Shown here in pieces: positions 50,519 through 57,784 of a DNA stretch of 57,784 nucleotides. The stretch covers positions 482,664-540,447 of the forward strand of contig NZ_JMEX01000005.1 in NCBI RefSeq assembly GCF_000760735.1, in the 5' to 3' direction. Origin of the DNA: Rhodococcoides fascians A44A. Lineage in GTDB: Bacteria; Actinomycetota; Actinomycetes; Mycobacteriales; Mycobacteriaceae. The notes under the pieces are model-generated. The model saw nothing but the letters and a program-made list of their open reading frames with translations, did no database searches and had not been told where the DNA came from. Position numbers and translations under genes: made by a program. Position 1 is the stretch's first letter. Every line of letters begins with the position of its first letter.

Positions 50519-51904
50519 ATGACCGACACCGACGGCCACACCAGCGGGGAGAACACTCCAGGCGCTCCCAAGCCCGGCGGCCCCAAGCCCGGCGGCCCGA
50601 AACCCGGTGGCCCCAAGCCAGGTGGCGGCCCCAAGCCTCATCCGGTGGCGACACACGTCGCGACCGTGACGCCCGCACTCGCGGCGCCGAGCGACCCGAG
50701 CAAATTCGGACGGGTCGACGACGACGGCACCGCGTGGGTCAAGACCGCTGACGGCGAACGACAGATCGGGTCGTGGCAGGCCGGTGACGCGGCCGAGGGT
50801 CTCGCACATTTCGGTCGCCGGTACGACGATCTGTCCACCGAGATCGCCCTGCTCGAGGCCAGGCTCACCGCCGGATCCGGGGACGCGAAGAAGACCAAGG
50901 CCGCCGCGGAAGCACTGGCCGAGACGCTGCCGACCGCCGCGGTCATCGGCGACCTCGACGCGCTCGCCGAGCGACTGCAACTCGTCGTCGAACACTCCGA
51001 GACTGCCGCCGCCGTTGCCCGCCACGAGAAGGAAGCCGAGCGCGCCGCACACACGGCACGCAAAGAAGAACTCGCCGCCGAAGCGGAACAGATCGGCACC
51101 GAATCCACCCAGTGGAAGCATGCAGGCGATCGCCTACGCGAGATCCTCGACGAGTGGAAAACGATCCGCGGAGTCGACCGCAAGGTCGACGATGCCCTGT
51201 GGAAGCGCTACTCCAAGGCTCGCGAGAACTTCAACCGTCGCCGCGGCGCACACTTCGCGGATCTCGACCGTGAGCGCGGCGCCGCGAAGACACGCAAGGA
51301 GGAGTTGGTAGCGCAGGCAGAGGCACTGTCGTCGTCCACCGACTGGGGACCCACCGCGGCAGCGTTCCGAGACCTGCTGACCGAATGGAAAGCCGCCGGA
51401 CGTGCACCTCGCGACGCCGACGACGCACTGTGGAAGAACTTCAAAGCTGCACAGGACGTGTTCTTCGCCGCACGCAACGCGGCAGCGTCCGAACGTGACG
51501 CCGAGTTCGAGGCGAACGCAGTCGCCAAGGAGGAGCTCCTCCAGAAGTACGCCGGCATCGACCCCGCCGCCGACCTCGACGCAGCCCGCGCATCACTCCG
51601 CGATCTGCAGGAGAAATGGGACGCACTGGGCAAAGTGCCCAGGGACAAGATGCAAGAACTCGAAGGCAAGCTGCGCGCCATCGAGAAATCGGTTCGCGAC
51701 GCCGTCGACGCGCAGTGGCGTCGGACCGACCCCGAAGCCCTCGCCCGCGCCGCCCAGTTCCGCGAACGCGTCGAACAGTTCGAGGAGCAGGCCGCCAAAG
51801 CATCCGCCGCGGGCAAGGACAAGGACGCCAAGCGCGCCCTCGAACAGGCTCAGCAGTGGCGCGAATGGGCCGACGCCGCCGAAGGCGCAGTCGGCGAACT
51901 TTAG
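50519..51904 (+). CDS. DUF349 family coiled-coil protein
   Basis: This is a 461-residue protein made of repeated helical DUF349 units (motifs [56 protein letters not shown]). It has long charged helices in between and a low-complexity N-terminus of Lys-Pro-Gly-Gly repeats (residues ~15-40). There are no enzymatic motifs. A homologue of unknown function sits at the same place in mycobacteria. The ATG follows GAGGAA. It faces convergent genes at its 3' end, with a palindrome between them. Confidence 0.85.
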   Translation: MTDTDGHTSGENTPGAPKPGGPKPGGPKPGGPKPGGGPKPHPVATHVATVTPALAAPSDPSKFGRVDDDGTAWVKTADGERQIGSWQAGDAAEGLAHFGRRYDDLSTEIALLEARLTAGSGDAKKTKAAAEALAETLPTAAVIGDLDALAERLQLVVEHSETAAAVARHEKEAERAAHTARKEELAAEAEQIGTESTQWKHAGDRLREILDEWKTIRGVDRKVDDALWKRYSKARENFNRRRGAHFADLDRERGAAKTRKEELVAQAEALSSSTDWGPTAAAFRDLLTEWKAAGRAPRDADDALWKNFKAAQDVFFAARNAAASERDAEFEANAVAKEELLQKYAGIDPAADLDAARASLRDLQEKWDALGKVPRDKMQELEGKLRAIEKSVRDAVDAQWRRTDPEALARAAQFRERVEQFEEQAAKASAAGKDKDAKRALEQAQQWREWADAAEGAVGEL

Positions 51905-51966
51905 CCGTCTCCCGACAGCACGCACCCCTTACCGGAGCGCACCCCCTCCCGGAGCGCCCCCCTCCC

Positions 51967-52019
51967 GGAGCGAATGTGCCGTTCGGTCACTTGGAGTGAC
52001 CGAACGGTTCATTCGGTCT
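51967..52019. repeat. Degenerate 53-base palindrome, second copy
   Basis: Arms of 24 bases (51967-51990 and 51996-52019) surround the loop TTGGA. The inner 12 base pairs are perfect (CCGTTCGGTCAC with GTGACCGAACGG) and the outer part has mismatches. It has the same size and position type (convergent gene ends) as the one at 36381-36433. Three short direct copies of CCGGAGCG at 51932, 51949 and 51965 precede it. Confidence 0.85.
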
Positions 52020-52071
52020 CGAAAAGGAGGGCGTCCCGCGAAAGAGGGGTCGGAAGGGACGGGGTCGGGCG

Positions 52072-52680
52072 TCAGCGTTCGTAGTCGGTCGGACGCCCGA
52101 GGATGGGGCCGTCCCAGCGGTTGTTCTCCTCCGCTTCGACCGATGCGGCGCGGCGGCGTTCCTGGGCGTCGAGCTGGGCGGTGGTTTTGTTCCAGACAGC
52201 CTTGAGCCAATGGAACGTCAGGGCGACGACGAGTATCCATCCGAGGACGAGGCCGATTCCGGGGCCGCTGCCGACGGAGTCGGCGGGCAGGGTCTGACGA
52301 GACCAGATGGACAGCATGCCGAAGACCGATGCCACTCCGGATCCGGCCAGTGCGATCCAGGCGAGGGCCCAGATTCGGGTGACGAGTGCGAGGACTGACA
52401 TGACCACGGCGAACACGAGCACGAGCCAGACGTAGATCCGCGAGGGCAGTGCGATGGCGTCGGCGACGGCGGCGTCGTTTCCGGACAGTACGTCGAATCC
52501 GTTGACGGCGCCGGTGTGGGGCAGGGCCAGCGACAGCAGCAGAAGCATCACCAGCGAGGCGACGACGACGGCGCGCACACCTGGGTCGATCTCCGAGTCG
52601 ATCTGCTTTTCGGCTCGGTCGTAGTCCGGGGCCCGGTAGTCGTCGGTTGCGTGCTCGGGGTTCTTGTCGGCGTCGGTCAT
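52072..52680 (-). CDS. Four-helix membrane protein coupled to miaB
   Basis: This is a 202-residue inner-membrane protein. Acidic N-terminal ~40 residues precede helices around [56 protein letters not shown] and [16 protein letters not shown], and a charged tail ([18 protein letters not shown]) follows. There are no catalytic motifs. The ATG at 52680 overlaps the miaB stop by four bases, so it is translated from the miaB transcript. I recall a mycobacterial homologue at the same place (Rv2732c). The function is unknown. Confidence 0.78.
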   Translation of the reverse strand: MTDADKNPEHATDDYRAPDYDRAEKQIDSEIDPGVRAVVVASLVMLLLLSLALPHTGAVNGFDVLSGNDAAVADAIALPSRIYVWLVLVFAVVMSVLALVTRIWALAWIALAGSGVASVFGMLSIWSRQTLPADSVGSGPGIGLVLGWILVVALTFHWLKAVWNKTTAQLDAQERRRAASVEAEENNRWDGPILGRPTDYER

Positions 52681-54200
52681 AGTGCGCATCCTGTCGTGGC
52701 GGGCAGCGGGGCGGGGGCGCCGATGGACGGCAACCCCAGTCCGACGCCGATGGGTGCCGTCTTGGGCACGGTTCCTCGTTCGTAGGCATCGCCCGCGGCG
52801 GTCCGGCGGTGCGATGCGACGCCTGCGTCGGCGATGAGGTGATAGGGCGCGGCAGCGGTGATGGTGGTCGTCACCACGTCGCCCGGGCGGATTGCGGCGA
52901 GCTGTTCGGGTTCGCCGCTGAAGTGCACCAACCGTCCGTCCCGTGCCCGGCCGCTCTTGCGGTGGGTGGCTGCGTTCTTGCGGCCTTCACCGGTCGCGAC
53001 CAGGATCTCCACGTCGGTGCCGATCAGCGCACGGTTCTCGCCGAGGACAATCTCCTCCTGCAGTGCGATCAGGCGGTTGTATCGCTCCTGCACCACTTCC
53101 TTGGGAATCTGACCGTCCATGTCCGCGGCCGGTGTGCCCGGCCTCTTGGAGTACTGGAAGGTGTAGGCGTTGGCGAACCTCGCCCGACGCATGACCTCGA
53201 GTGTCTGTTCGAAGTCCTCTTCGGTCTCGCCCGGAAATCCGACGATGATGTCGGTGGTGATCGCGGCGTGAGGCATCGCTGCACGCACCTTGTCGATGAT
53301 TCCGAGGAACTTGCTCTGGCGGTAGGACCGTCGCATCGACTTGAGGATCCGGTCGGATCCGGACTGCAGCGGCATGTGCAGTGTGGGGCAGATATTCGAT
53401 GTCGACGCCATCGCCTCGATGACGTCGTCCGTGAACTCGGCCGGATGAGGTGATGTGAACCGGACACGCTCCAGCCCGTCGATGGCTCCGCAGGCTTTCA
53501 GCAGAGCGGCGAACGCTCCGCGATCACGGGGCAGTGCCGGATCGGCGAACGACGCGCCGTACGCGTTGACGTTCTGACCGAGCAGTGTGACTTCGAGGAC
53601 GCCCTGGTCGACGAGAGCCTGGACTTCGGCGAGGATGTCCCCCGGCCGTCGATCGATTTCCTTGCCACGCAGCGCGGGCACGATGCAGAAAGTGCAGGTG
53701 TTGTTGCAGCCCACGGAGATCGAGACCCATCCCGCGTACGGGGATTCACGCTTCGCCGGAAGGGTCGACGGGAACGCCTCGAGCGATTCCAGGATCTCGA
53801 CCTGGGCTTCGTCGTTGTGTCGTGCGCGTTCGAGGAGGACGGGGAGGGATCCGATGTTGTGGGTGCCGAACACCACGTCCACCCAGGGAGCCTTCTTGAC
53901 GACGGTGTCGCGGTCCTTCTGAGCGAGGCATCCGCCGACGGCGATCTGCATCCGAGGGTTGCGCCCCTTGGCGGGCCGAAGCATTCCCAGGTTGCCGTAG
54001 AGCTTGTTGTCCGCGTTCTCGCGAACTGCGCACGTGTTGAAGACCACCAGGTCTGCGTCGGTCCCCGAGTCGGCCGGCACGTAGCCCGCCTCTTCGAGGA
54101 GTCCGGCGAGTCGCTCCGAGTCGTGCACGTTCATCTGGCAACCGTGCGTTCGTACCTCGTAGCTCCGAGCCTCGGACCGTGTAGCTTCTTCGTTCAACAT
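52677..54200 (-). CDS. miaB: tRNA-2-methylthio-N6-dimethylallyladenosine synthase
   Basis: This is a radical-SAM methylthiotransferase of 507 residues that acts on i6A37-modified tRNA. The N-terminal UPF0004 domain binds an auxiliary cluster through Cys residues in [26 protein letters not shown] and [10 protein letters not shown]. The radical-SAM CxxxCxxC is in [18 protein letters not shown]. The TRAM domain is at the end (about residues 395-465). The ATG at 54200 begins [16 protein letters not shown]. The last ~45 residues are extra to the common fold. Confidence 0.95.
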   Translation of the reverse strand: MLNEEATRSEARSYEVRTHGCQMNVHDSERLAGLLEEAGYVPADSGTDADLVVFNTCAVRENADNKLYGNLGMLRPAKGRNPRMQIAVGGCLAQKDRDTVVKKAPWVDVVFGTHNIGSLPVLLERARHNDEAQVEILESLEAFPSTLPAKRESPYAGWVSISVGCNNTCTFCIVPALRGKEIDRRPGDILAEVQALVDQGVLEVTLLGQNVNAYGASFADPALPRDRGAFAALLKACGAIDGLERVRFTSPHPAEFTDDVIEAMASTSNICPTLHMPLQSGSDRILKSMRRSYRQSKFLGIIDKVRAAMPHAAITTDIIVGFPGETEEDFEQTLEVMRRARFANAYTFQYSKRPGTPAADMDGQIPKEVVQERYNRLIALQEEIVLGENRALIGTDVEILVATGEGRKNAATHRKSGRARDGRLVHFSGEPEQLAAIRPGDVVTTTITAAAPYHLIADAGVASHRRTAAGDAYERGTVPKTAPIGVGLGLPSIGAPAPLPATTGCAL

Positions 54201-54317
54201 CGACACACACCAGACTAACAGCGCCGTACCTCGTGCTCTGCGACGCCGGCGCGCATCGGGCCATGTCACACGTCACTCGGCACCTGGGGCGATACCGACC
54301 ATCAGTAAAGTTTCCAT

Positions 54318-54325
54318 TACATAAT
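54318..54325 (+). promoter_or_regulatory. Possible -10 region of the gluABCD operon
   Basis: TACATAAT lies in the only AT-rich stretch (54301-54330) of the gap between miaB and gluA, 58 bases before the gluA ATG. No clear -35 is visible. Direct repeats of GGTGAA at 54338 and 54348 follow. Confidence 0.3.
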
Positions 54326-54383
54326 CCGAATCAGCGGGTGAAAACCGGTGAAGACGAGCAAACTACGAATAGGGTTCTGCTCT

Positions 54384-55166
54384 ATGACGCACGCCACCGA
54401 CGCGCCGGCTTCCGGTGCTCTTGCCGATCGACCCCCCATGATCTCTCTGAAATCGGTAGACAAGCATTTCGGTGATCTGCACGTTCTCAAGAACATCGAT
54501 CTCGAGGTTCCTGCCGGACAGGTCGTCATCGTTCTCGGACCGTCCGGTTCCGGAAAGTCGACCCTGTGCCGAACGATCAACCGCCTCGAGCCCATCGACT
54601 CGGGAACCATCGAGGTCGACGGGTCCGTACTCCCGGCCGAGGGGAAGGCCCTCGCCGCCCTGCGCGCCGACGTGGGAATGGTGTTCCAGTCCTTCAATCT
54701 GTTCGCACACAAGACGATTCTCGAGAACGTCATGCTTGCCCCGCAGAAGGTCCGCAGGCTCAAGAAGGACGAGGTACGCAAGTCCGCTCAGGCACTTCTC
54801 GAGCGTGTCGGAATCGCCAATCAGGCCGACAAGTATCCCGCTCAACTCTCGGGCGGACAGCAGCAGCGTGTGGCCATCGCACGGTCGCTCGCAATGAACC
54901 CCAAGGTGATGCTGTTCGACGAGCCGACCTCCGCGCTCGACCCCGAGATGGTCAACGAGGTTCTCGACGTGATGACGTCCCTGGCCAAGGAAGGCATGAC
55001 GATGCTCGTCGTCACGCACGAGATGGGCTTCGCCCGCAAAGCAGGTGACCGCGTCATCTTCATGGCCGACGGCGCCGTCGTCGAGGACACCGATCCCGAG
55101 ACGTTCTTCACCGCCCCCGAATCCGAACGTGCCAAGGACTTCCTCGGCAAAATCCTCGGCCACTGA
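54384..55166 (+). CDS. gluA: Glutamate ABC transporter ATP-binding protein
   Basis: This is a 260-residue ABC ATPase of the polar amino acid group. Walker [18 protein letters not shown]-loop [14 protein letters not shown], signature [16 protein letters not shown], Walker [15 protein letters not shown] and switch [14 protein letters not shown] are complete. It drives uptake with GluB, GluC and GluD. The ATG at 54384 is used; one at 54438 would give 242 residues, equal to the corynebacterial GluA, and is a real alternative. The gene is first in gluABCD. Confidence 0.93.
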   Translation: MTHATDAPASGALADRPPMISLKSVDKHFGDLHVLKNIDLEVPAGQVVIVLGPSGSGKSTLCRTINRLEPIDSGTIEVDGSVLPAEGKALAALRADVGMVFQSFNLFAHKTILENVMLAPQKVRRLKKDEVRKSAQALLERVGIANQADKYPAQLSGGQQQRVAIARSLAMNPKVMLFDEPTSALDPEMVNEVLDVMTSLAKEGMTMLVVTHEMGFARKAGDRVIFMADGAVVEDTDPETFFTAPESERAKDFLGKILGH

Positions 55167-55216
55167 CTCCGCTCGAAACACTGACTCCGTTAGAAACACC
55201 GACTCCGCTCGAAAAC
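55163..55216 (+). repeat. 18-base tandem repeat between gluA and gluB
   Basis: Three units begin at 55163, 55181 and 55199 with the form CTGACTCCGCTCGAAACA, the first including the gluA stop codon. Later units differ at a few positions, and a shortened fourth copy follows. Confidence 0.85.
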
Positions 55217-55282
55217 ATCTTGACTCGAAACGCTCTCTCTGCTGGAACATTTCGCAGTACCAACCTCTGGAGGAACACAGTC

Positions 55283-56110
55283 GTGAAAATCAATCGCACA
55301 CTCCGCGTCGCAGCAGGAATCGCAGCGCTCGCTGTCGTGGCCACCGCATGTGGCGGCAACGAAGAGCGCAGTGTGTCGTCGAGCGCGGAGGACGGCAACC
55401 TCATCGTCGGCATCAAGTACGACCAGCCGGGTCTCGGCCTGCGCAACCCCGACGGCACTTTCAGCGGCTTCGACGTCGAGGTCGCCAAGTACGTTGCCGG
55501 TCAGCTAGGTGTGTCCGAGGAGAACATCGAGTTCAAGGAAGCCCCGTCTGCTCAGCGCGAGACGCTGATCCAGAACGGCGAGGTCGACTACGTCGTCGCC
55601 ACGTATTCGATCACCGATACTCGCAAGGAGAAGGTCGGTTTCGCCGGACCGTACTTCGTTGCAGGACAGTCACTGCTCGTCACGGACGCCAACACCGACA
55701 TCACCGGTCCGGCATCGCTCGAGGGCAAGCGTCTGTGCTCGGTGTCCGGATCCACCCCCGCACAGAACATCGCCGACGAGTACCCCGGCGTTCAGCTGCA
55801 GAACTACGACACCTACTCCGCGTGCGTCGAGGGTCTGCGCAACGGTGCGATCGATGCCGTCACCACCGACGACATCATCCTCGCCGGTTACGCCGCCCAG
55901 TACCCGGGTGAGTTGAAGGTCGTCGGCGAGCCGTTCACGACGGAGAACTACGGCATCGGCCTGGCCAAGGACGACACCGAAGGCCGTAATCAGATCAACG
56001 ACGCCATCGAAGAGATGATCTCGAGCGGCGCATGGGAGCAGGCGTTCAACGACACCGTCGGTGCGTCGGGGTACACGCTTCCGGCCGCGCCCACCATCGA
56101 CCGCTACTGA
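55283..56110 (+). CDS. gluB: Glutamate-binding lipoprotein of the ABC transporter
   Basis: This is a 275-residue extracellular solute-binding lipoprotein. The signal peptide ends with a lipobox at VVATACGG (lipidated Cys near residue 26). The family-3 binding domain includes LIVGIKYDQPGLGLRNPDG, FSGFDVEVAKYVA and the C-terminal NYGIGLAKDD, as in amino-acid binders. The GTG start at 55283 follows TGGAGGA. A hairpin downstream (56122-56159) probably stabilises or limits the transcript. Confidence 0.92.
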   Translation: MKINRTLRVAAGIAALAVVATACGGNEERSVSSSAEDGNLIVGIKYDQPGLGLRNPDGTFSGFDVEVAKYVAGQLGVSEENIEFKEAPSAQRETLIQNGEVDYVVATYSITDTRKEKVGFAGPYFVAGQSLLVTDANTDITGPASLEGKRLCSVSGSTPAQNIADEYPGVQLQNYDTYSACVEGLRNGAIDAVTTDDIILAGYAAQYPGELKVVGEPFTTENYGIGLAKDDTEGRNQINDAIEEMISSGAWEQAFNDTVGASGYTLPAAPTIDRY

Positions 56111-56121
56111 CGCACCACCCG

Positions 56122-56159
56122 CCTGCGGGTGCACCCGATCGTTCGGGTGCACCCGCAGG
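56122..56159 (+). terminator. Intercistronic hairpin between gluB and gluC
   Basis: A perfect 17-base-pair stem (56122-56138 with 56143-56159) with loop TCGT lies in the 67-base gap. Such structures after binding-protein genes commonly raise their mRNA level compared with the permease genes. It could act as an attenuating terminator. Confidence 0.75.
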
Positions 56160-56177
56160 TGAGTCCGCTCCAGCCGA

Positions 56178-56870
56178 TTGGACACCCCTGCCTTGAACCT
56201 ATTGAGCAAGTACGGCGATGAACTCGTCGACGCGTTCATCATGACGATCAAACTGACGGTTCTGTCCGCGATCGGCGCCCTGATCCTCGGCACGATCATC
56301 GCCGCGATGCGCGTGTCACCGATCCCCATTGCGCGCGCCATCGCGACCGGTTACATCACCATCTTCCGCAACACCCCACTGACGCTGATCATCCTGTTCA
56401 CATCCTTCGGGCTGTACCAGACGATGGGTGTCGCGTTCGCTCCGGCCGACTCTCCGACCGGCTTGGCCGACAACAACTTTCGACTCGCCGTGCTCGGACT
56501 CAGTGTCTACACGGCGTCGTTCGTCGCGGAATCGCTCCGATCCGGTATCAACACCGTCCCGGTCGGGCAAGCCGAAGCCGGCCGTTCACTGGGTATGACG
56601 TTCACCCAGAACATCACGATCATCGTGCTACCCCAGGCATTTCGCGCGGTGATCGGCCCGCTGGGCAGCGTGTTGATCGCGTTGACCAAGAACACCACCA
56701 TCGCGTCGGTCATCGGAGTCGCAGAGGCGTCGTTCCTGATGAAAGAGATGATCGAGAACGAGGCCGCCATCTTCGTCGTCGGTGGAATCTTCGCCCTCGG
56801 ATTTGTCATCCTGACACTTCCTGTCGGACTGCTGTTCGGCTACCTCAGCAAGCGATTGGCGGTGAAGTGA
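56178..56870 (+). CDS. gluC: Glutamate ABC transporter permease
   Basis: This is a 230-residue HisM/GlnP-type membrane subunit with about five helices. The coupling motif with the ATPase is [19 protein letters not shown] (EAA loop, about residues 130-150), and [19 protein letters not shown] is typical for the group. The TTG at 56178 is used; a further TTG at 56193 is also possible, and no strong RBS is visible near either. The stop overlaps the gluD start (TGATG). Confidence 0.9.
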   Translation: MDTPALNLLSKYGDELVDAFIMTIKLTVLSAIGALILGTIIAAMRVSPIPIARAIATGYITIFRNTPLTLIILFTSFGLYQTMGVAFAPADSPTGLADNNFRLAVLGLSVYTASFVAESLRSGINTVPVGQAEAGRSLGMTFTQNITIIVLPQAFRAVIGPLGSVLIALTKNTTIASVIGVAEASFLMKEMIENEAAIFVVGGIFALGFVILTLPVGLLFGYLSKRLAVK

Positions 56871-57751
56871 TGAGTGACGCCGTAGCCGTTCTCTACGATG
56901 TTCCCGGCCCCAAGGCCAAGCTCCGGTACCGAATCCTCTCCGGTGTCGTCCTGCTGGTGTCGCTCGGCATCGCCTACCTGATCTATCGGGCACTCGATTC
57001 CAAGGGTCAGCTCACCGCGGACAAGTGGAACCCGTTCCTCGAAACCACCACGTGGACGACCTACCTGCTGCCCGGTATCCAAGGGACGCTCGTGGCCGCA
57101 GCGCTGTCGATCGTGTTCGCACTGATCCTCGGCGGCGTACTCGGAATCGGGCGACTCTCCGATCACCGCTCGGTGCGCATCGTCAGCGGCGTCATCGTCG
57201 AGCTGTTCCGCGCCGTGCCCGTGCTGATCCTGATGATCTTCCTGTACGCGGTCTATGCCGACTACGAGGTGTTCAAGGTCAAGTACCTTGCGTTGGCAGC
57301 AGTGGTCACGGGCCTGACCCTGTACAACGGATCCGTCATCGCGGAAATCGTTCGTGCAGGTGTCAACTCGCTACCGAAGGGTCAAACCGAAGCTGCGTAC
57401 GCCCTCGGCATGCGCAAGGGCCAGGTCATGAGTCTCATCCTGCTGCCGCAGGCCGTCACCGCGATGCTGCCCGCGATCATCTCCCAGATGGTCGTGGCGT
57501 TGAAGGACTCGGCTCTCGGCTACATCATCGGGTACGTCGAGGTCGTCCGTGCCGGCCAGCAGGTCGGTGCGTTCTACGGCAACTACCTCCCGTCGCTGAT
57601 CATCGTCGCGATCATCATGATCGTCATCAACTCGTTGCTGACGAAGCTCGCGACCGTGGTCGAGGGTCGGATGCGACAGAAGAAGCGTAAGACCGGCGGT
57701 ACCGTCGTACCGGCGGCCAACTTCGGCGGAGGACCCGCAGGCGCCGCCTGA
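56870..57751 (+). CDS. gluD: Glutamate ABC transporter permease
   Basis: This is a 293-residue membrane subunit pairing with GluC. The helix after the N-terminal ~25 residues ([18 protein letters not shown]) is an additional one. The EAA loop is [20 protein letters not shown], and the membrane core is complete to [18 protein letters not shown]. The C-terminal tail is Lys/Gly-rich. The ATG at 56870 overlaps the gluC stop. The gene ends 33 bases before the end of the window. Confidence 0.92.
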   Translation: MSDAVAVLYDVPGPKAKLRYRILSGVVLLVSLGIAYLIYRALDSKGQLTADKWNPFLETTTWTTYLLPGIQGTLVAAALSIVFALILGGVLGIGRLSDHRSVRIVSGVIVELFRAVPVLILMIFLYAVYADYEVFKVKYLALAAVVTGLTLYNGSVIAEIVRAGVNSLPKGQTEAAYALGMRKGQVMSLILLPQAVTAMLPAIISQMVVALKDSALGYIIGYVEVVRAGQQVGAFYGNYLPSLIIVAIIMIVINSLLTKLATVVEGRMRQKKRKTGGTVVPAANFGGGPAGAA

Positions 57752-57784
57752 CCTCGCGTCGATCGGATACAAGACGAGGGCCCC

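Overview
This window is chromosomal DNA from a high-GC mycolic-acid actinomycete. A Rhodococcus/Rhodococcoides-type organism fits best. The basis is the protein families (mycothiol-dependent formaldehyde dehydrogenase, IdeR next to galE, DUF3039/DUF3099/DUF4192/DUF7455 proteins, GluABCD) and a gene order that I recall following the sigB-ideR-sthA-lexA-miaB stretch of mycobacteria. I see no tRNA, rRNA, CRISPR array, insertion sequence, phage gene or integrase. Genes are tightly packed and no gene-free gap exceeds 300 bases.

Region by region: 1-1.9 kb holds a histidine kinase/response regulator pair. 1.96-9.3 kb holds small conserved proteins, an SF2 helicase, a YihY-type membrane protein, a methyltransferase and the stress sigma factor sigB, which has an ECF-type promoter. 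9.4-13.4 kb (minus strand) is a coupled pair: the deacetylase AcuC and a GNAT/acyl-CoA-synthetase-like fusion. 13.5-15.2 kb is ideR-galE. 15.2-19.1 kb (minus) holds a DUF4192 protein, a lipoprotein, a metallo-beta-lactamase-fold hydrolase and mscR. 19.2-25.6 kb holds sthA, a PAC2 protein, an alpha/beta hydrolase and a Ski2-like helicase. 25.6-30.2 kb holds an oxyR-type regulator, a PhzF-like protein, a papain-like YiiX-type protein, an aminotransferase and a membrane protein. 30.3-36.3 kb holds hrpA, nrdR, an SOS-associated membrane protein and lexA. 36.5-39 kb holds an acyl-CoA dehydrogenase and a nucleobase permease.

39-45 kb carries a complete fructose phosphotransferase system: ptsI is divergent from fruR-fruK-fruA-ptsH. 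45-54.2 kb is mostly minus strand: a secreted beta-propeller-like protein, hflX, dapF, miaA, an extradiol-dioxygenase-like protein, a DUF349 protein (plus strand), a membrane protein and miaB. 54.4-57.75 kb is a gluABCD glutamate ABC transporter operon.

Common themes are stress and DNA-damage control (SigB, OxyR, LexA, IdeR, MscR), RNA metabolism (three SF2 helicases, MiaA, MiaB, HflX) and nutrient uptake (fructose, glutamate, nucleobases). Nothing here looks like a clear new defence or mobile system. The points most worth a second look are the acetylation writer/eraser pair with an apparently dead synthetase site, the lexA region (two SOS boxes, repeat-extended LexA, a divergent membrane protein without a LysM domain), two related 53-base palindromes at convergent gene ends, a four-copy 35-base tandem repeat, and a cysteine-rich in-frame stretch before mscR.
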